Origin: Rhodococcus sp. (in: high G+C Gram-positive bacteria)
Lineage (GTDB): Bacteria; Actinomycetota; Actinomycetes; Mycobacteriales; Mycobacteriaceae
DNA: 47,019 nt
Reading direction: 5' to 3'
NCBI GenBank assembly: GCA_012515885.1
Contig: JAAYXN010000105.1
Span: 1 to 47,019 of the forward strand
A program made the translations under genes and the position numbers. Below the pieces are notes generated by a model that saw only the letters and a program-made list of their open reading frames with translations, had not been told where the DNA came from and made no database searches. Positions 38,601 to 40,918 of the stretch are shown piece after piece. How positions within the stretch are numbered: the stretch's first letter is position 1; each line of letters opens with the position of its first letter.

Positions 38601-40639
38601 TCGAAACTGGGCGAGGCGAAGTGCAGTGTCCGCGCCTGGTCGGTGATCAGCCAGCGTTCACGCTCATCTGCGGCGAGCGCGGCGAGCCCGCGGTGACTGA
38701 CCGTGACGCCCTTCGGCTTACCGGTCGAGCCCGAGGTGTAGATGATGTACGAAGCATGCTCAAGGCGCAGCGGCGCGGTGCGATCATCGTCATCGAGTGC
38801 GACCGCCGACAGTCGATCAATGGCTGCGCTGACCCGGTCGTCGTCGAGCAGGATCCATTCGACCCAATCGGGCAGATTCGGCCGAATATCACTGGTGGTG
38901 ACACCGACGAGTGCACCGCAGTCCGTGAGCATGTAGTTGATGCGCTCACGCGGATAGGTGGGATCGATCGGGACGAACGCGGCCCCGGACTTGGCGACCG
39001 CCCACGTCGCGCTCACCGAATCCACGGATCGGGGCAGGGCGATAGCAATCGGGGTATCTGGGCAGGCGCCGCGCTCTATCAGTGCTCGGGCAAGCCGGTT
39101 GGTGTTTCGGTCCAGCTCGGGGTAGGTGAGGGTGCGAAACTGGCCGTCGCGACCCGGCGCGATCAGCGCCTCCCCCTCGCCGCCGCGTTCTACTGCCTGT
39201 TCGAGGAGTCGGGGCAGCGTCAGCGGCAATGGCGCGGCGGGGCCAGCTGCGGGCACGCCAGCGCGTTCGGCGATCGTGAGGATCTCTAGGGAGCCGACGG
39301 TGTCGTCGTCGCCCAACGAGAAGAACCCGTCGAGGAAGTCCCGCAGTCGCGCATGGTGGCTTCCGAGTACGTCTTCGGCGTACAGCTCAGGGTTGCCGAT
39401 CAGGTCCAGGTGCAGTGAATTTCCAGCACCCTCGCCGGGGTAGACGTTGACGAGCAGGTCACTGACGTGGCCACTGGAAAGCACACGCAGGCGGCCAACG
39501 ATGTCGCCCACCACCAGTTCGGCATCAAACAGCATGATGTTGACGACAGGACCGAAGTAGCCAGCTTCTGAGCCTGCGTCACGCAGAATGTCCGCGAAGG
39601 GGTACCGCTGGTGGCGCAGCGCGGCGGTAATTTCCATGCGCGCAGCCTCAACCAGCTGGGCCGAAGTGGTCTCTGGCCGGACGGTAAAGCGCAGGGGTAG
39701 GACGTTCGAGACCATGCCGCCGGAGCGACGCAGCAGCGCGGTGGTGCGGGCACTGACCGGCAAGGTCAATACGACGTCCTCGTTACCGGACATGCGGGCC
39801 ATAAAGGCCGCGATTCCCGCGACCATCTCGAAAGCGATGGTCGACTCGCGCCGGGCACGTGCGGCATCGAGGCGCGCAGTGGTGGTATCAGGCAGCTGCA
39901 TGTGGGAGGTCCGCACATCCACATGCGTCGGGGCTTGGCGGTCCGCGATGGTGAAGGATTCGAATCCCTTCTCGATGCGCTCGGACCAGTGCGTCTTGTC
40001 CTTCTCGAAGCGAGTGGACGCGTGGTATTCGGCGTCGATCTCCGCGAGCTTGAGCAGGTCCGCGGCACCGGCGGGTTTGGGTTCTGTCCCGTTCTTGGCT
40101 GCTGTGTACAGCTCTGCTGCGCGGGACATGAAGGTGAACGCGCCCATACCGTCCAGGACGATGTGGTGTGCCCGGCTGTACCAGTAATAGACATCGGATT
40201 CGATGTGCAGCAGCGTCGAAGCGATCAGGCGGTCGGTGAGGATGTCGACGGGGGCCGTGTATTCGGCCTTCATCCACGCCGCTGCGGCTGCGCGCGGGTC
40301 GTTCTCGTCTCGTAGGTCGACGTAGCCGATCCTGGCGTCCAGGTTCGGATCTACGCACTGCCACGGCATGCCGTCTACTTCGACGATGCGTACGAATCCG
40401 GAGCCGAACTCGCGGGCAGCGGTGACCATGGACTCTGAGAGGACCTCGACATCGACCTCGCCGACCAACTCGACGTATTGGGCGATGTTGACGGGAACCT
40501 CAGGCGCGAGCTGCTGAGCGAACCACATGCCGCGCTGTGGGCCGGAGAGTGGGAAAAGCTCGGTGGGGTTGTCATCTCGATCCGCTGCGGAACGCCTGGA
40601 TGCAGAATCGACCACGCCGAGTCGCCTCATTTCCGTCAA
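10817..40639 (-). CDS. Nine-module nonribosomal peptide synthetase with terminal thioesterase
   Basis: One reading frame of 9940 residues encodes a complete assembly line: nine C-A-T modules and a C-terminal type I thioesterase. All nine condensation domains keep HHxxxDG, all nine carrier domains keep the LGG(N/S)SL serine, and all nine A domains keep the TSGSTG(K/L)PKG loop and the GK(L/I)DR lysine. The thioesterase has GWSFG. The first C domain differs from the rest (PLSGPQRGMWFAQQLAPEVP rather than AQQRMWFLN), as in starter/EntF-like domains, so the peptide is probably N-acylated. No epimerase, methyltransferase or cyclase domain is present. The product is predicted to be a nonapeptide released by hydrolysis or macrolactonisation, with Ser at 4 and 9 and probably Gln at 6. 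The start is uncertain: TTG at 40639 or ATG at 40630, neither with a strong ribosome-binding site. No MbtH, exporter or tailoring gene lies within the window. Confidence 0.95.
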   Translation of the reverse strand: MTEMRRLGVVDSASRRSAADRDDNPTELFPLSGPQRGMWFAQQLAPEVPVNIAQYVELVGEVDVEVLSESMVTAAREFGSGFVRIVEVDGMPWQCVDPNLDARIGYVDLRDENDPRAAAAAWMKAEYTAPVDILTDRLIASTLLHIESDVYYWYSRAHHIVLDGMGAFTFMSRAAELYTAAKNGTEPKPAGAADLLKLAEIDAEYHASTRFEKDKTHWSERIEKGFESFTIADRQAPTHVDVRTSHMQLPDTTTARLDAARARRESTIAFEMVAGIAAFMARMSGNEDVVLTLPVSARTTALLRRSGGMVSNVLPLRFTVRPETTSAQLVEAARMEITAALRHQRYPFADILRDAGSEAGYFGPVVNIMLFDAELVVGDIVGRLRVLSSGHVSDLLVNVYPGEGAGNSLHLDLIGNPELYAEDVLGSHHARLRDFLDGFFSLGDDDTVGSLEILTIAERAGVPAAGPAAPLPLTLPRLLEQAVERGGEGEALIAPGRDGQFRTLTYPELDRNTNRLARALIERGACPDTPIAIALPRSVDSVSATWAVAKSGAAFVPIDPTYPRERINYMLTDCGALVGVTTSDIRPNLPDWVEWILLDDDRVSAAIDRLSAVALDDDDRTAPLRLEHASYIIYTSGSTGKPKGVTVSHRGLAALAADERERWLITDQARTLHFASPSFDASILELMMAIGAGATVVAAPTSTYGGSELHELLAEHRVTHAFCTPAALASVEPDGLDELAIVVVGGDVCPPELVSRWAPNRKMFNAYGPTETTVFASCSIPMTIGEAISIGGPRRGSVFAVLDHRLRPVPTGVVGELYILGQSLARGYVGRPGQTSDRFVASPFGPGRMYRTGDLVRWSTDRDGGQVLEFQGRTDFQVKIRGFRIELGDVDSALMSDPKVRGAYSIGYDAPGHPTRLVSYVVAEKAEEAGEQSALIVEDRIVIDDLIEHVAEILPRYMVPSAVIELESFPLTPAGKIDRKALPTPNFSAKDADTTAPRNAVEAAIAEVFTSVLDIDALGVHSDFFELGGSSLSATQLTSRINAALGVRIAVRDVFEHPTIAGLASIASAAADAGEPARPQLIAGPKPEVIPLSMAQQRMWFLNRFDPASPAYNLPISLRLTGDLDIAALERALVDVVDRHEALRTVYPETEQSARQVVVPATQAFPGLELVNISGDETSAPLTEHVTAMASRGFDLTTEVPFRAALLRLDPQTHVLALIVHHISADGWSLAPLATDIMVAYSARLTGAEPAWEPLPVQYSDFTLWQHAVLGSEDDQSSVAARQIDFWKKTLAGIPTSIELPTDRPRPAEMSYRGGRVERELGAETHALIQRVAREHGATAFMVVHAAFATLLHRCGGGEDIVVGTPVAGRGDEALDRLVGMFVNTATLRTQVSAGDSFAELLGRVKDVDLHAFANTDVPFERLVDVLSPVRSTAHHPLFQVMLSYQNGPRTAAELEGLTVEAREIEVPIAKFDLQLDVTERFTDSGDSAGLALTWTYASDLFDDVSVDALTERFATILSAVTADPDTVIGDIAVLRDSERAALERVNETAMDIPPRTLVSLFADAAQAFADQSALIFGEVSAEPQRLTFAEFDAASTRLARYLIDRGVGPESRVAVLMRRSIDLVVAMYAVVKAGGAYVPVDPDHPADRVGYVLESAQPTCVLSTRGDAIDVAPELTFVDELDLSSYTDAPLTDAERLGALHPDNTAYVIYTSGSTGKPKGVAVSHRAIVNQLIWIQSEYRLTHDDVYLQKTATTFDVSVWGYFWPFQVGTPVVLATPDGHRDPAYLAAVIDRYRVTATDFVPSMLDVFIAEAPSGTCTSLKWAIAVGEALPPRTAELFRTRLGAELHNLYGPTEAAVSVTYWPTSDADVHSVPIGLPEWNTQLYVLDSRLHPVPDGVPGELYLGGVQLARGYLGRVDLTSDRFIANPYGEPGARMYRTGDLVRRRKDGAIDYIGRTDFQVKFRGQRIELGEIEAVLRSHDAVTGAAVLVHSDSGTGDHLIAYVVRNDSAGPDMDGDADAAERVAQLRAHASTQLPVYMLPSVIIELGEFPLNPSGKLDRKALPAPTFGGSDREYIAPRTDGEQAVAAVFSDVLGTRDVSATDSFFDLGGNSLSATRVISRLREQLGANVALRDLFDSPTVETLARVVEAGDGAGETATTPLTSRERPAQIPLSAPQQRVWFLNQYDTSNPVHNLPLAVRFQGSLDTDALRSALADVLARHESLRTIFPGTDSGPIQQILEPTQALESGFTLDHVEVDASSVESAVLEFVLRGFDVTTELPVRARLLQTGADEYVLAIVLHHIASDGWSFAPLARDVMVAYAARAQGSVPAWEPLPVQYADYTLWQHELLGDESEKSSRSARELAYWKGALEGLPDVLELPADRPRPAVASGRGASFSVEIPADVHAAMARIGKDHSASTFMVAHAALSVVLSRLSATEDIAVGTPVAGRSDQALDDLVGMFVNTLVLRAQVDPSASFAQLLSQVRSTDLAAFSHAEVPFERLVDALSPVRSTAHSPLFQVALFFQNHAHAEFTLPDLTIATVPLMPDVSPFDLQVILSNTEVTSGGDAGPITAQFNYATDLFDESTVRGFADQFVAALTAATADPARVVGDIELADTSAHNDELARWNDTAHEAPRGTLPSLFADQVARSPHAPALISGELMADGAPQRVLSFAEFDAASTRLARHLIESGVGPESRVAVLMRRSIDLVVAMYAVVKAGGAYVPVDPDHPADRVGYVLESAGPDCVLTTATDNIDGLDVPAPFILTDSLDLSGYNDAPITDADRTAPLREDNTAYVIYTSGSTGKPKGVAVTHRAIVNQLAWIQDEYALSGADVYLQKTATTFDVSVWGYFWPHQVGCSVVLATADGHRDPEYLATVIDRLGVTATDFVPSMLDVFIAEAPQDTCASLKHVLVIGEALPPRTAELFRGRWNAGLHNLYGPTEAAVSVTYWETTDADVTTVPIGVPQWNTQLYVLDSRLHSVPAGVPGELYLGGVQLARGYLGRVDLTSDRFVANPFTPGARMYRTGDLVRRRKDGALEYIGRTDFQVKFRGQRIELGEIEAVLRSHEAVTGAAVLVYSDEATGDHLVAYVVTADAVDAEELRAHASEKLPVYMLPSVITSLDEFPLNPSGKLDRKALPAPTFTATDREYTAPRTDAERAVAAVFGEVLHLEQVGATDSFFDLGGNSLNATRVVSRVRAEFDTDFAVRDLFENPTVAAIAARISGVDADTVIRPKLVRAERPEVLPLSAAQQRMWFLNRFDPESAVYNLPFGVRFTGELNVSALAAAVADVITRHESLRTVFPEVDGTPRQVILEPSAAASALSADEVATEQLPSALVTFFSGGFDVTTQVPLRVRVLRITDIPAGEAPQHILALVVHHIAGDGWSAGPMIRDVITAYAARVAGQAPAWEPLPIQYADYALWQRELLGDAADPESLTTQQISYWRDALAGAPAELELPVDRPRAAAASFRGGHHDVEISPELHRALTQLGREHGASFFMVAHSALALLLSRLTGSADITIGTPVAGRGERELDDLIGMFVNTLVLRTQVDGGASFAQLLAQVRDTDLAAYAHADVPFEQLVDALDPPRATGRHPLFQVMLTLQNHEQPRLELGDLSVEALDTVIDVEKFDLSVTLAERTAGNGEPDGIHAQFSYAADLFDHDTVVALADRFLAVLDTIVSDAAANETGTPVGDFALLTSAENSAITGFNATGVDLPDLDLVTLFATTASDFASKTAVVAGEESLTYAQFDARVNSLSRFLIDRGVTPGSLVAVAIRRSVDMLVAVYAVQRVGAGYVPIDPDQPAERIRHILDVAAPSLVLARTQDGTDLVSFELAGLGRSGGVSVVDLDQIDLSVAPPAPVQVAIAPDDIAYVIFTSGSTGKPKGVAVSHRSIVNRLLWMQAEHDLTTSDVVIQKTPVTFDVSVWELFWPLLVGAQLVIAAPDAHRDPKALASLITEHAVTTAHFVPSMLAVFTAEPTAQQCTTLRQVFTSGEALTTQHAQQFRALLPVTALHNLYGPTEAAVDVTYWAVDGREQSIPIGHPVWNTQLHVLDGRLQPVPAGVAGELYLAGAQLAQGYVSRSDLTADRFIANPFTPGARMYRTGDLVRRRRDGALEYIGRTDFQVKLRGQRIELGEIEAALLTHPDLAQAAVTIYTDSRGEQSLVAYVVGAAAPAALSEHVGQKVPSYMVPTHYVALDAFPLSASGKLDRRALPEPEIGVSTAAYVAPRTLQENAVADVFSDVLGHSPVGALDNFFELGGNSLSATKVIARLSSALDTDVALRDLFEYPTVQALAGRIADAERGARTRPELVAAQRPDELPLSAAQQRIWFLNRFDTQAPTYNLPFAVRFTGDLDIAAMTVALGDVLGRHESLRTIYPERDGRAVQVIVPAAEAAASLDVVDVKASELENKLVEFASRGFDVTSELPVRSALFRLAADSGSAEHSEYLLTIVLHHIAADGWSFGPLARDVVSAYAARAARRRPEWTALPVQYADYALWQQHVLGTDSDPDSVAAQQLNYWTGQLAGAPEELQLPADRPRPAESSFRGGRVLFELDAALHHDLLDLGRGAGATLFMVVHAALSTLLGRLAATDDVVIGTAVAGRGDQKLDDLVGMFVNTLAIRTPVIDSDSFEAHLARTRATALTAFANADVPFERVVEAIDPTRSRSRHPLFQVALSMQDSVPTEFTMADVAVRVEDLDPGVAKFDLQFTLAERRDEQGTAAGIHAEIAYAHDLFDETTAADLGARLTRLLEAVARDPQRVVGDIDILSEHERAALVPVRGGASAPTRTLADIFADAAVNPAAPAIIHGRSDVEHVVTYGELDSHTTRLARALIAAGVGPETFVAVAVPRSLESVTAAWAVAKTGAAFVPIDPRHPAERIAHMISDSAPTIGLTIRAHVDALPSSIPWLILDDPQTLAVLFAQPDEAITDADRTAPLLPAHTAFVIYTSGSTGLPKGVSVTHTGIANVVAEQSARFHLSPQVRALHVTSPSFDASVYDYLLAAGGGGTLIIAPEDVFGGPELAALIRRRRVSHAFVTPTALASMDPEGIDTLQYVTIGGEAWGADLARTWAAERGLFNGYGPAEATMMVTISDAVTVDGPTDIGGPIPAVSAMVLDQRLRPVPVGVPGELYVSGPALARGYHRRFGLTAERFVANPYSGAGERMYRTGDVVRWGVGTDGAHVLEYVGRSDFQVKIRGLRVELGEIDARLAEHSAVGFATTLTHTLPNGTTALVSYVRAVPGESITVPELTSFVAQALPSHMVPSSITVLDEIPRTPVGKLDRDRLPEPVFERTTTFRAPTTAIEAAVVGIFAEVIGTDQAIGLDDDFFDLGGNSLSATQVVARVGQAQGTRVSVRTLFDHPTVGAFAQALVAAGNGRQRPALTDRARPKQLPLSAAQQRMWFLNRLDPTSAAYNIPLVLQLSGRVNVTKLREALLDVMNRHETLRTVFPSTGVDGAPQAVVRPVSAITISDVPTDATDNLEDQILEVVSRGFDVATEVPVRAHMFRQSRSEHVLVLVLHHIAADGWSLRPLVTDVMAAYAARINGTAPEWAPLPVQYVDYALWQQELLGSEKDPQSLLSEQIGFWRQALADAPVELELPTDRPRPVAPSFRGGRVDIDVDAATHASTAALARQHGASMFMVNHAVLALLLSRLSGSSDISVGTAVAGRGEQELDGLIGMFVNTVVLRTQIDTGASFADVLSGSREVALSAFAHTDVPFEQLVEALDPPRSTSVTPLFQVMLGMETFGRDSQSSLQLAGIEVTPITELPAVAKFDLQVNISERFDDAGEPAGMTMQWTYAQDLFDHATVTRFADRYTQLLGALIADPETIAHDVNLMDTDETAALTQFNATDVDVPDETIVTRFAQSVAQFPQHTAVRFAGTSLTYAQFDAQVNTLARVLIAHGVQPGALVAVAMERSITMLAALYAVHRVGAGYVPIDPSHPADRIEHILATAQPSLMLTARSTESDAVPVPDAADLPVLDLTDTDLSSYTGDRVVVDIDPNSIAYVIFTSGSTGKPKGVAVSHRSVAKRFRWLDSRFGLNAQDVALQKAPITFDASVTELFWPLLVGASVVIAKPEGHKDPAYLVDLICRENVTFAQFVPSMLAVFTAEPSAPQCTSLRMVFTGGEALTRAQAQAFTSVSAATLQNLYGPTEATVDLVSWTVDANAPGAIPIGLPAWNTQLHVLDDRLQPVPVGTRGELYLAGVQLAQGYVARPDLTADRFVANPFAPGTRMYRTGDLVRRRGDGALEYVGRSDFQVKLRGQRIELGEIEAALLTHDSVSQAAVVVHTDSRGEQSLIAYLVAAPDSALAAQNPAGIATVVTPHLSGVLPSYMVPTHYVALDAFPLNPSGKLDRKALPQPQVGTSTAEFVAPQTAEEQAVAAVFAEVLGVDQVGALDNFFELGGNSLSATKVIARLVATLGTDVALRDLFEHSTVRALASQIDIADAVATRAPLVKQERPARIPLSSAQQRMWFLNQFDTASAAYNIPVALELTGPLNTSALVAALGDVVERHETLRTVFPDDGSGPRQVIVDTDAALGTALAGMQAGDTTDDGDLTARVEAFLTAGFDVAREVPFRAALFAVDRDRHVFAFVAHHISSDGASTTPLVRDVLAAYVARVAGAAPQLPELSVQYADYALWQREILGDENDQDSLAARQIAYWRDQLADAPEQLELPADRTRPAVPSLGGDVVRFAIDEATANQLREVGRAHGASTFMAIHAALSVVLSRLSGSSDIAVGTAIAGRGERELDDLVGMFVGTLALRTQVRPEATFAELLRHTTSTDLDAFANADVPFERLVEVLDLSRSTAHHPVFQVALGVNEGPAELGGVIELGELRATALTPQSVAAKFDLHLTLTATESGFAGELVYATDLFDEATATAFTERFQRVLTSALAHPDTRIGDIDVLSEAEYRDLTGRAGAASAPPVTLVEILRAAVAANPDGEAVRVSGTSGSNSTSGSHSISYRKLDERSNQLARVLVDRGVGPESRVALALPRSLESILAIWAVAKTGAAFVPVDPGYPADRIEHMVSDSRAHIGVTLGAHASTLPSTIRWIVLDEVGATAQRDAESAAALTDTDRMAPIQLGHIAYVIYTSGSTGKPKGVAVTHTGLANLVTDERELLSVDKSSRTLHFASPSFDASVFEILMALSAGATIVIAPQSIYGGDELADVLRREAVTHAFATPAALASVDHRGLEHVRTVVVAGDVCPPELVARWAPGRAMFNAYGPSEATIMSSITAPLVAGEPVSIGGPSRGVTALVLDAQLHPVPVGVAGELYVAGVALARGYLERPELSAERFIANPFGDDGQRMYRTGDLVRWRADGTLDFVGRTDHQVKIRGFRIELGEIDAALTAHTDVDFALTVGYDGAGGMTQLVSYVLPAPEATVTAAELSAFVGERLPAYMVPASITVLAELPLTPAGKLDRRALPEPQFIRRESVAPRDDRERAIAAIFEDLLSITEVGATDSFFELGGNSLVATQVVSRIELALSVRIAVRDVFEHPTVEELAALVQQSAAAGASAEAASANREPLVPQERPEQIPLSLAQQRMWFLNQFDTSSPSYNLPVAMKMTGQVDVAALRGAVADVIARHESLRTRYPDSDSGPYQVIVDADAAAVELTPVATTQADLLGAVTEFAMRGFDVTTQVPLRVQLFDVTDTPDADTTDTFVFVLVAHHISGDGWSLAPLARDVMLAYAARREGNAPTWEPLPVQYADYSLWQRKVLGSEDDPQSLISTQIDYWTKTLAGLPDQLSLPSDRPRPPVASGRGGHIDFTIDAATHQRLLAVSREHQASLFMVMHAAFSVLLARLSGERDIAIGAPIAGRGERALDDLVGMFVNTLVLRTDVDEHATFSDLLAQARSVSFDAFSHQDLPFERLVEIINPVRSSAYHALFQVALSFQNLGKTRFELPELAVEGLELDTDVSNFDLHLTLTEQTNDGGEPDVIAAQLTYARDLFDESTVRGFISQFTRIVTAIAEDPATCVGDIELLAPDDCAEIVESVNDTARSLPPATLSDLVRDAAARYPNEIALSFEGIDLSYAQFDQFVEDLAARLRTIGVGPEVLVGLAMHRSLELMIAMHAIVRAGGAYLPIDLDHPAERINYVLDTAAPRCVLTTSRDGFTHADIEVLEVDKVETLPQPSRQSAVAAAPDNTAYVIFTSGSTGKPKGVAVSHAAAANQMRWKQHRYPLAPGDGLVQKTPITFDLSVWELFWPLISGARMVIARPDGHRDPAYLAALMREQNITTAHFVPSLLDAFLATENAADQPALRQVLCIGENLSADTAARFHQAFGGNVTLHNLYGPTEAAVSVTAWQTSATDTGTVSIGAPEWNTTTYVLDRRLKPVAVGVAGELYLGGEQLARGYFARPELTAERFVANPFSNTDAGERLYRTGDLVRWRRVEGDKLVLEYLERADFQVKVRGFRIELGEIETALLAHHSVDQAAVTVYTDAHGQQSLVAYVSGSETAETAQLRQHLSAHVPAYMVPHHFVTLDALPLSVNGKLDRRALPAPELGDTSEYREPATPSERIVANVFADVLGVDKVGADAGFFELGGNSLIATRVMSRLSEATGKAVELRTLFEAPTVAELAARLDHAAGASTRPPLRATQRPERLPLSLAQQRLWFLNRLDPSSAADNIPVAVQLRGNLDVTALRSAVDDVLERHESLRTLYPDDAHGPHQVIVSASEVPVYGERTTVAALHSTLAELFTQPFDVAAEVPVRVRLIQVTDAPEPMHVLALVIHHISADGWSAGPMVRDVMAAYSAHVAGQAPTWEPLPVQYADYALWQRELLGDESDPESLIAQQITFWQNALAGAPAELELPTDRPRPVEATYAGGTVKTELDAKTHAAMSELARHSGTSVFMVAHAALSALLARLSGSSDITIGTPVAGRGERELDDLIGMFVGTLVLRTPIDFGQSFTGLLEQVREIDLDAFAHADLPFERVVEAVDPPRSTGRHPLFQVMLTFQNHEQPTLTLGGLEVSGVDVDVPVAKFDLQLTLVEKFTDDGAPDGITAHWTYASDLFDESTVAVFAGRFRVLARALATNPAMPVGDVNLLAPKEQAALTASNATEVSIPDATLVSLFADAAARHRDQPAVTFGDTTLTYGEFDARVNAMAAQLIEHGVTPGSLVAVAMRRSIEMLTAMYAVQRAGAGYVPIDPDHPVERISHILETATPALVLVREVNPRTIPTSAPVINIDTLTLTPVAERVAVACSPADVAYVIFTSGSTGKPKGVAVTHGAIVNRLLWMQSEYQLTADDVVVQKTPVTFDVSVWELFWPLQVGARLAIAAPDAHRDPARLAAMILEQGVTTAHFVPSMLSVFTAEPSAARCTSLRQVFASGEALPVDTAHTFTELLPNARLYNLYGPTEAAVDVTSWAVDGAEEHSIPIGHPVWNTQAHVLDARLRRVPVGVVGELYLAGVQLAQGYVARPDLTADRFVANPLAPGTRMYRTGDLVRRLRDGALEYVGRSDFQVKLRGQRIELGEIEAALLTHEDITQAAVTVHTDERGEQSLVAYVVADVDSALPADTGALPTYVSERVPSYMVPAHYVVLDTFPLSPSGKLDRKALPAPEIGVSTATYVAPRTAAEFTIATAFATVLDVERVGILDNFFDLGGNSLLATSVARSVSESLGTEFPLQWMFTDPTPQSLGRRVQQSMTDGVLDSGGAFDVVLPIRPRGEESPLFCVHPFVGLAWSYAGLSQELRTSRPIIGLQSPVLTGEPEPPSIVEYASRYVREVRAIQPHGPYHLAGWSFGGVIAHEMAVQFQELGEEVAILGIFDSYVDIDQEQYGSQDVSVADLLAGFGVDPAAATALIGESLSDELLTSEAFQPELVAQLLVGVEGPLGALTAEQLGRIYAAATSTVGLLGDHQPGLYTGDVTFFEAGLDEAVHPAPQRSWAPYIHGNLAVHRVPATHWTMTTPDSLAAIAPALDPAPSSTTPGSDDRTAAWK
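11691..14829 (-). other. NRPS module 9 (C-A-T), predicted serine
   Basis: C domain HHISADGWS; carrier FFDLGGNSLLATSV. A-domain residues read D-V-W-H-F-S-L-V-D-K, identical to module 4, so serine. As the last residue it is the one presented to the thioesterase. Confidence 0.87.
14830..18034 (-). other. NRPS module 8 (C-A-T)
   Basis: C domain HHISGDGWS; carrier FFELGGNSLIATRV. A-domain residues read D-L-W-H-L-I-L-V-S-K, a mixture of serine-like (W-H) and module 2/3-like (V-S) positions. The substrate is not assigned. Its A domain is the most divergent of the DxW group. Confidence 0.83.
18035..21258 (-). other. NRPS module 7 (C-A-T)
   Basis: The C domain reads HHISSDGAS: the catalytic HHxxxDG is intact, but the Trp that follows in the other elongation modules is Ala. 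Carrier FFELGGNSLVATQV. A-domain residues read D-A-F-F-V-A-A-I-M-K, a non-polar pocket related to module 1; a hydrophobic or aromatic substrate is likely. The linker to module 8 is longer and Ala-rich. Confidence 0.83.
21259..24478 (-). other. NRPS module 6 (C-A-T), possibly glutamine
   Basis: C domain HHIAADGWS; carrier FFELGGNSLSATKV. A-domain residues read D-A-T-Q-F-G-L-V-D-K, which differs from a known glutamine code (DAWQFGLIDK) mainly by Thr in place of Trp at GrsA position 239. Glutamine is the best guess. Confidence 0.83.
24479..27689 (-). other. NRPS module 5 (C-A-T)
   Basis: C domain HHIAADGWS; carrier FFDLGGNSLSATQV. A-domain residues read D-A-Y-F-T-G-G-M-M-K, unusual, with a largely non-polar pocket. 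The A10 region is TPVGKLDRDRLP and the A3 loop is TSGSTGLPKG rather than GKPKG. The substrate is not assigned; a hydrophobic residue is likely. Confidence 0.83.
27690..30912 (-). other. NRPS module 4 (C-A-T), predicted serine
   Basis: C domain HHIAGDGWS; carrier FFELGGNSLSATKV. A-domain residues read D-V-W-H-F-S-L-V-D-K, essentially the established serine code (DVWHLSLIDK and variants). Confidence 0.88.
30913..34130 (-). other. NRPS module 3 (C-A-T)
   Basis: C domain HHIASDGWS; carrier FFDLGGNSLNATRV. A-domain residues read D-V-W-D-L-I-L-V-S-K, close to module 2, so both probably load the same or a closely related amino acid, possibly one with a basic side chain. DNA identity to module 2 around 32440-32580 indicates recent duplication or gene conversion. 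Confidence 0.85.
34131..37375 (-). other. NRPS module 2 (C-A-T)
   Basis: C domain HHISADGWS; carrier FFDLGGNSLSATRV. A-domain residues read D-V-W-D-I-V-L-V-S-K. The acid at the position equivalent to GrsA 278 would favour a basic or amino-bearing side chain, but I know no exact precedent for this code. The A domain is nearly identical over long stretches to that of module 3. Confidence 0.85.
37376..40639 (-). other. NRPS module 1 (starter C-A-T)
   Basis: The starter-type C domain has HHIVLDG (AHHIVLDGMGAF) and PWQCVDP, as in EntF-like and lipopeptide-initiating C domains. The A-domain loop is near 38710-38750. Specificity residues read by alignment to GrsA are D-A-L-F-V-G-A-V-F-K, a non-polar pocket; the amino acid is not assigned. 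The carrier site is FFELGGSSL. The A domain resembles those of modules 5 and 7. Confidence 0.85.
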
Positions 40640-40918
40640 GGGCCACGCGCTTGCGCGGCCACCACTGCCTACAACTTCCCGTTACCGCCGCACTGAGTCG
40701 GCGAATCGCTACTACCGCGCTGAGTCGGTGCAACTGCGATGAAGGCAATACGGCAAAGCGCGCTGTACGGATGTAACCCGCCAGCACGCTTAGGCCTGCC
40801 CTCTCAGGGATCTATCGACTTCAACTTCACAGTTGTTTCACGCATCCCAACATTCGAGATTTGGGCTCGAGCTGCGGACTTACCGCACTCTACGCGACGT
40901 CTATGATTCAAGAACGAG
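40640..40918. other. Intergenic region holding the NRPS promoter
   Basis: About 280 bases between the end of the mannosyltransferase gene and the NRPS start, both on the minus strand. Apart from the direct repeats at 40688-40728 I see only weak structure: a short TGCGG/CCGCA stem near 40870 that could help end the upstream transcript. No strong terminator is visible, so read-through from the housekeeping operon into the NRPS is possible. Confidence 0.5.
40688..40728. repeat. Two 14-bp direct repeats upstream of the NRPS
   Basis: CCGCACTGAGTCGG (40688-40701) and CCGCGCTGAGTCGG (40715-40728) match at 13 of 14 positions and start 27 bases apart. They lie 49-89 bases before the NRPS start, where an activator or repressor could bind. 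The regulator is unknown. Confidence 0.5.

Noticed and set aside
10817..40639. Siderophore synthase
   Set aside because: The EntF-like first C domain and possible basic residues raised this, but there are no aryl-acid, hydroxamate, uptake or iron-regulatory genes or iron-box-like operators in the window. It is not excluded, only unsupported.
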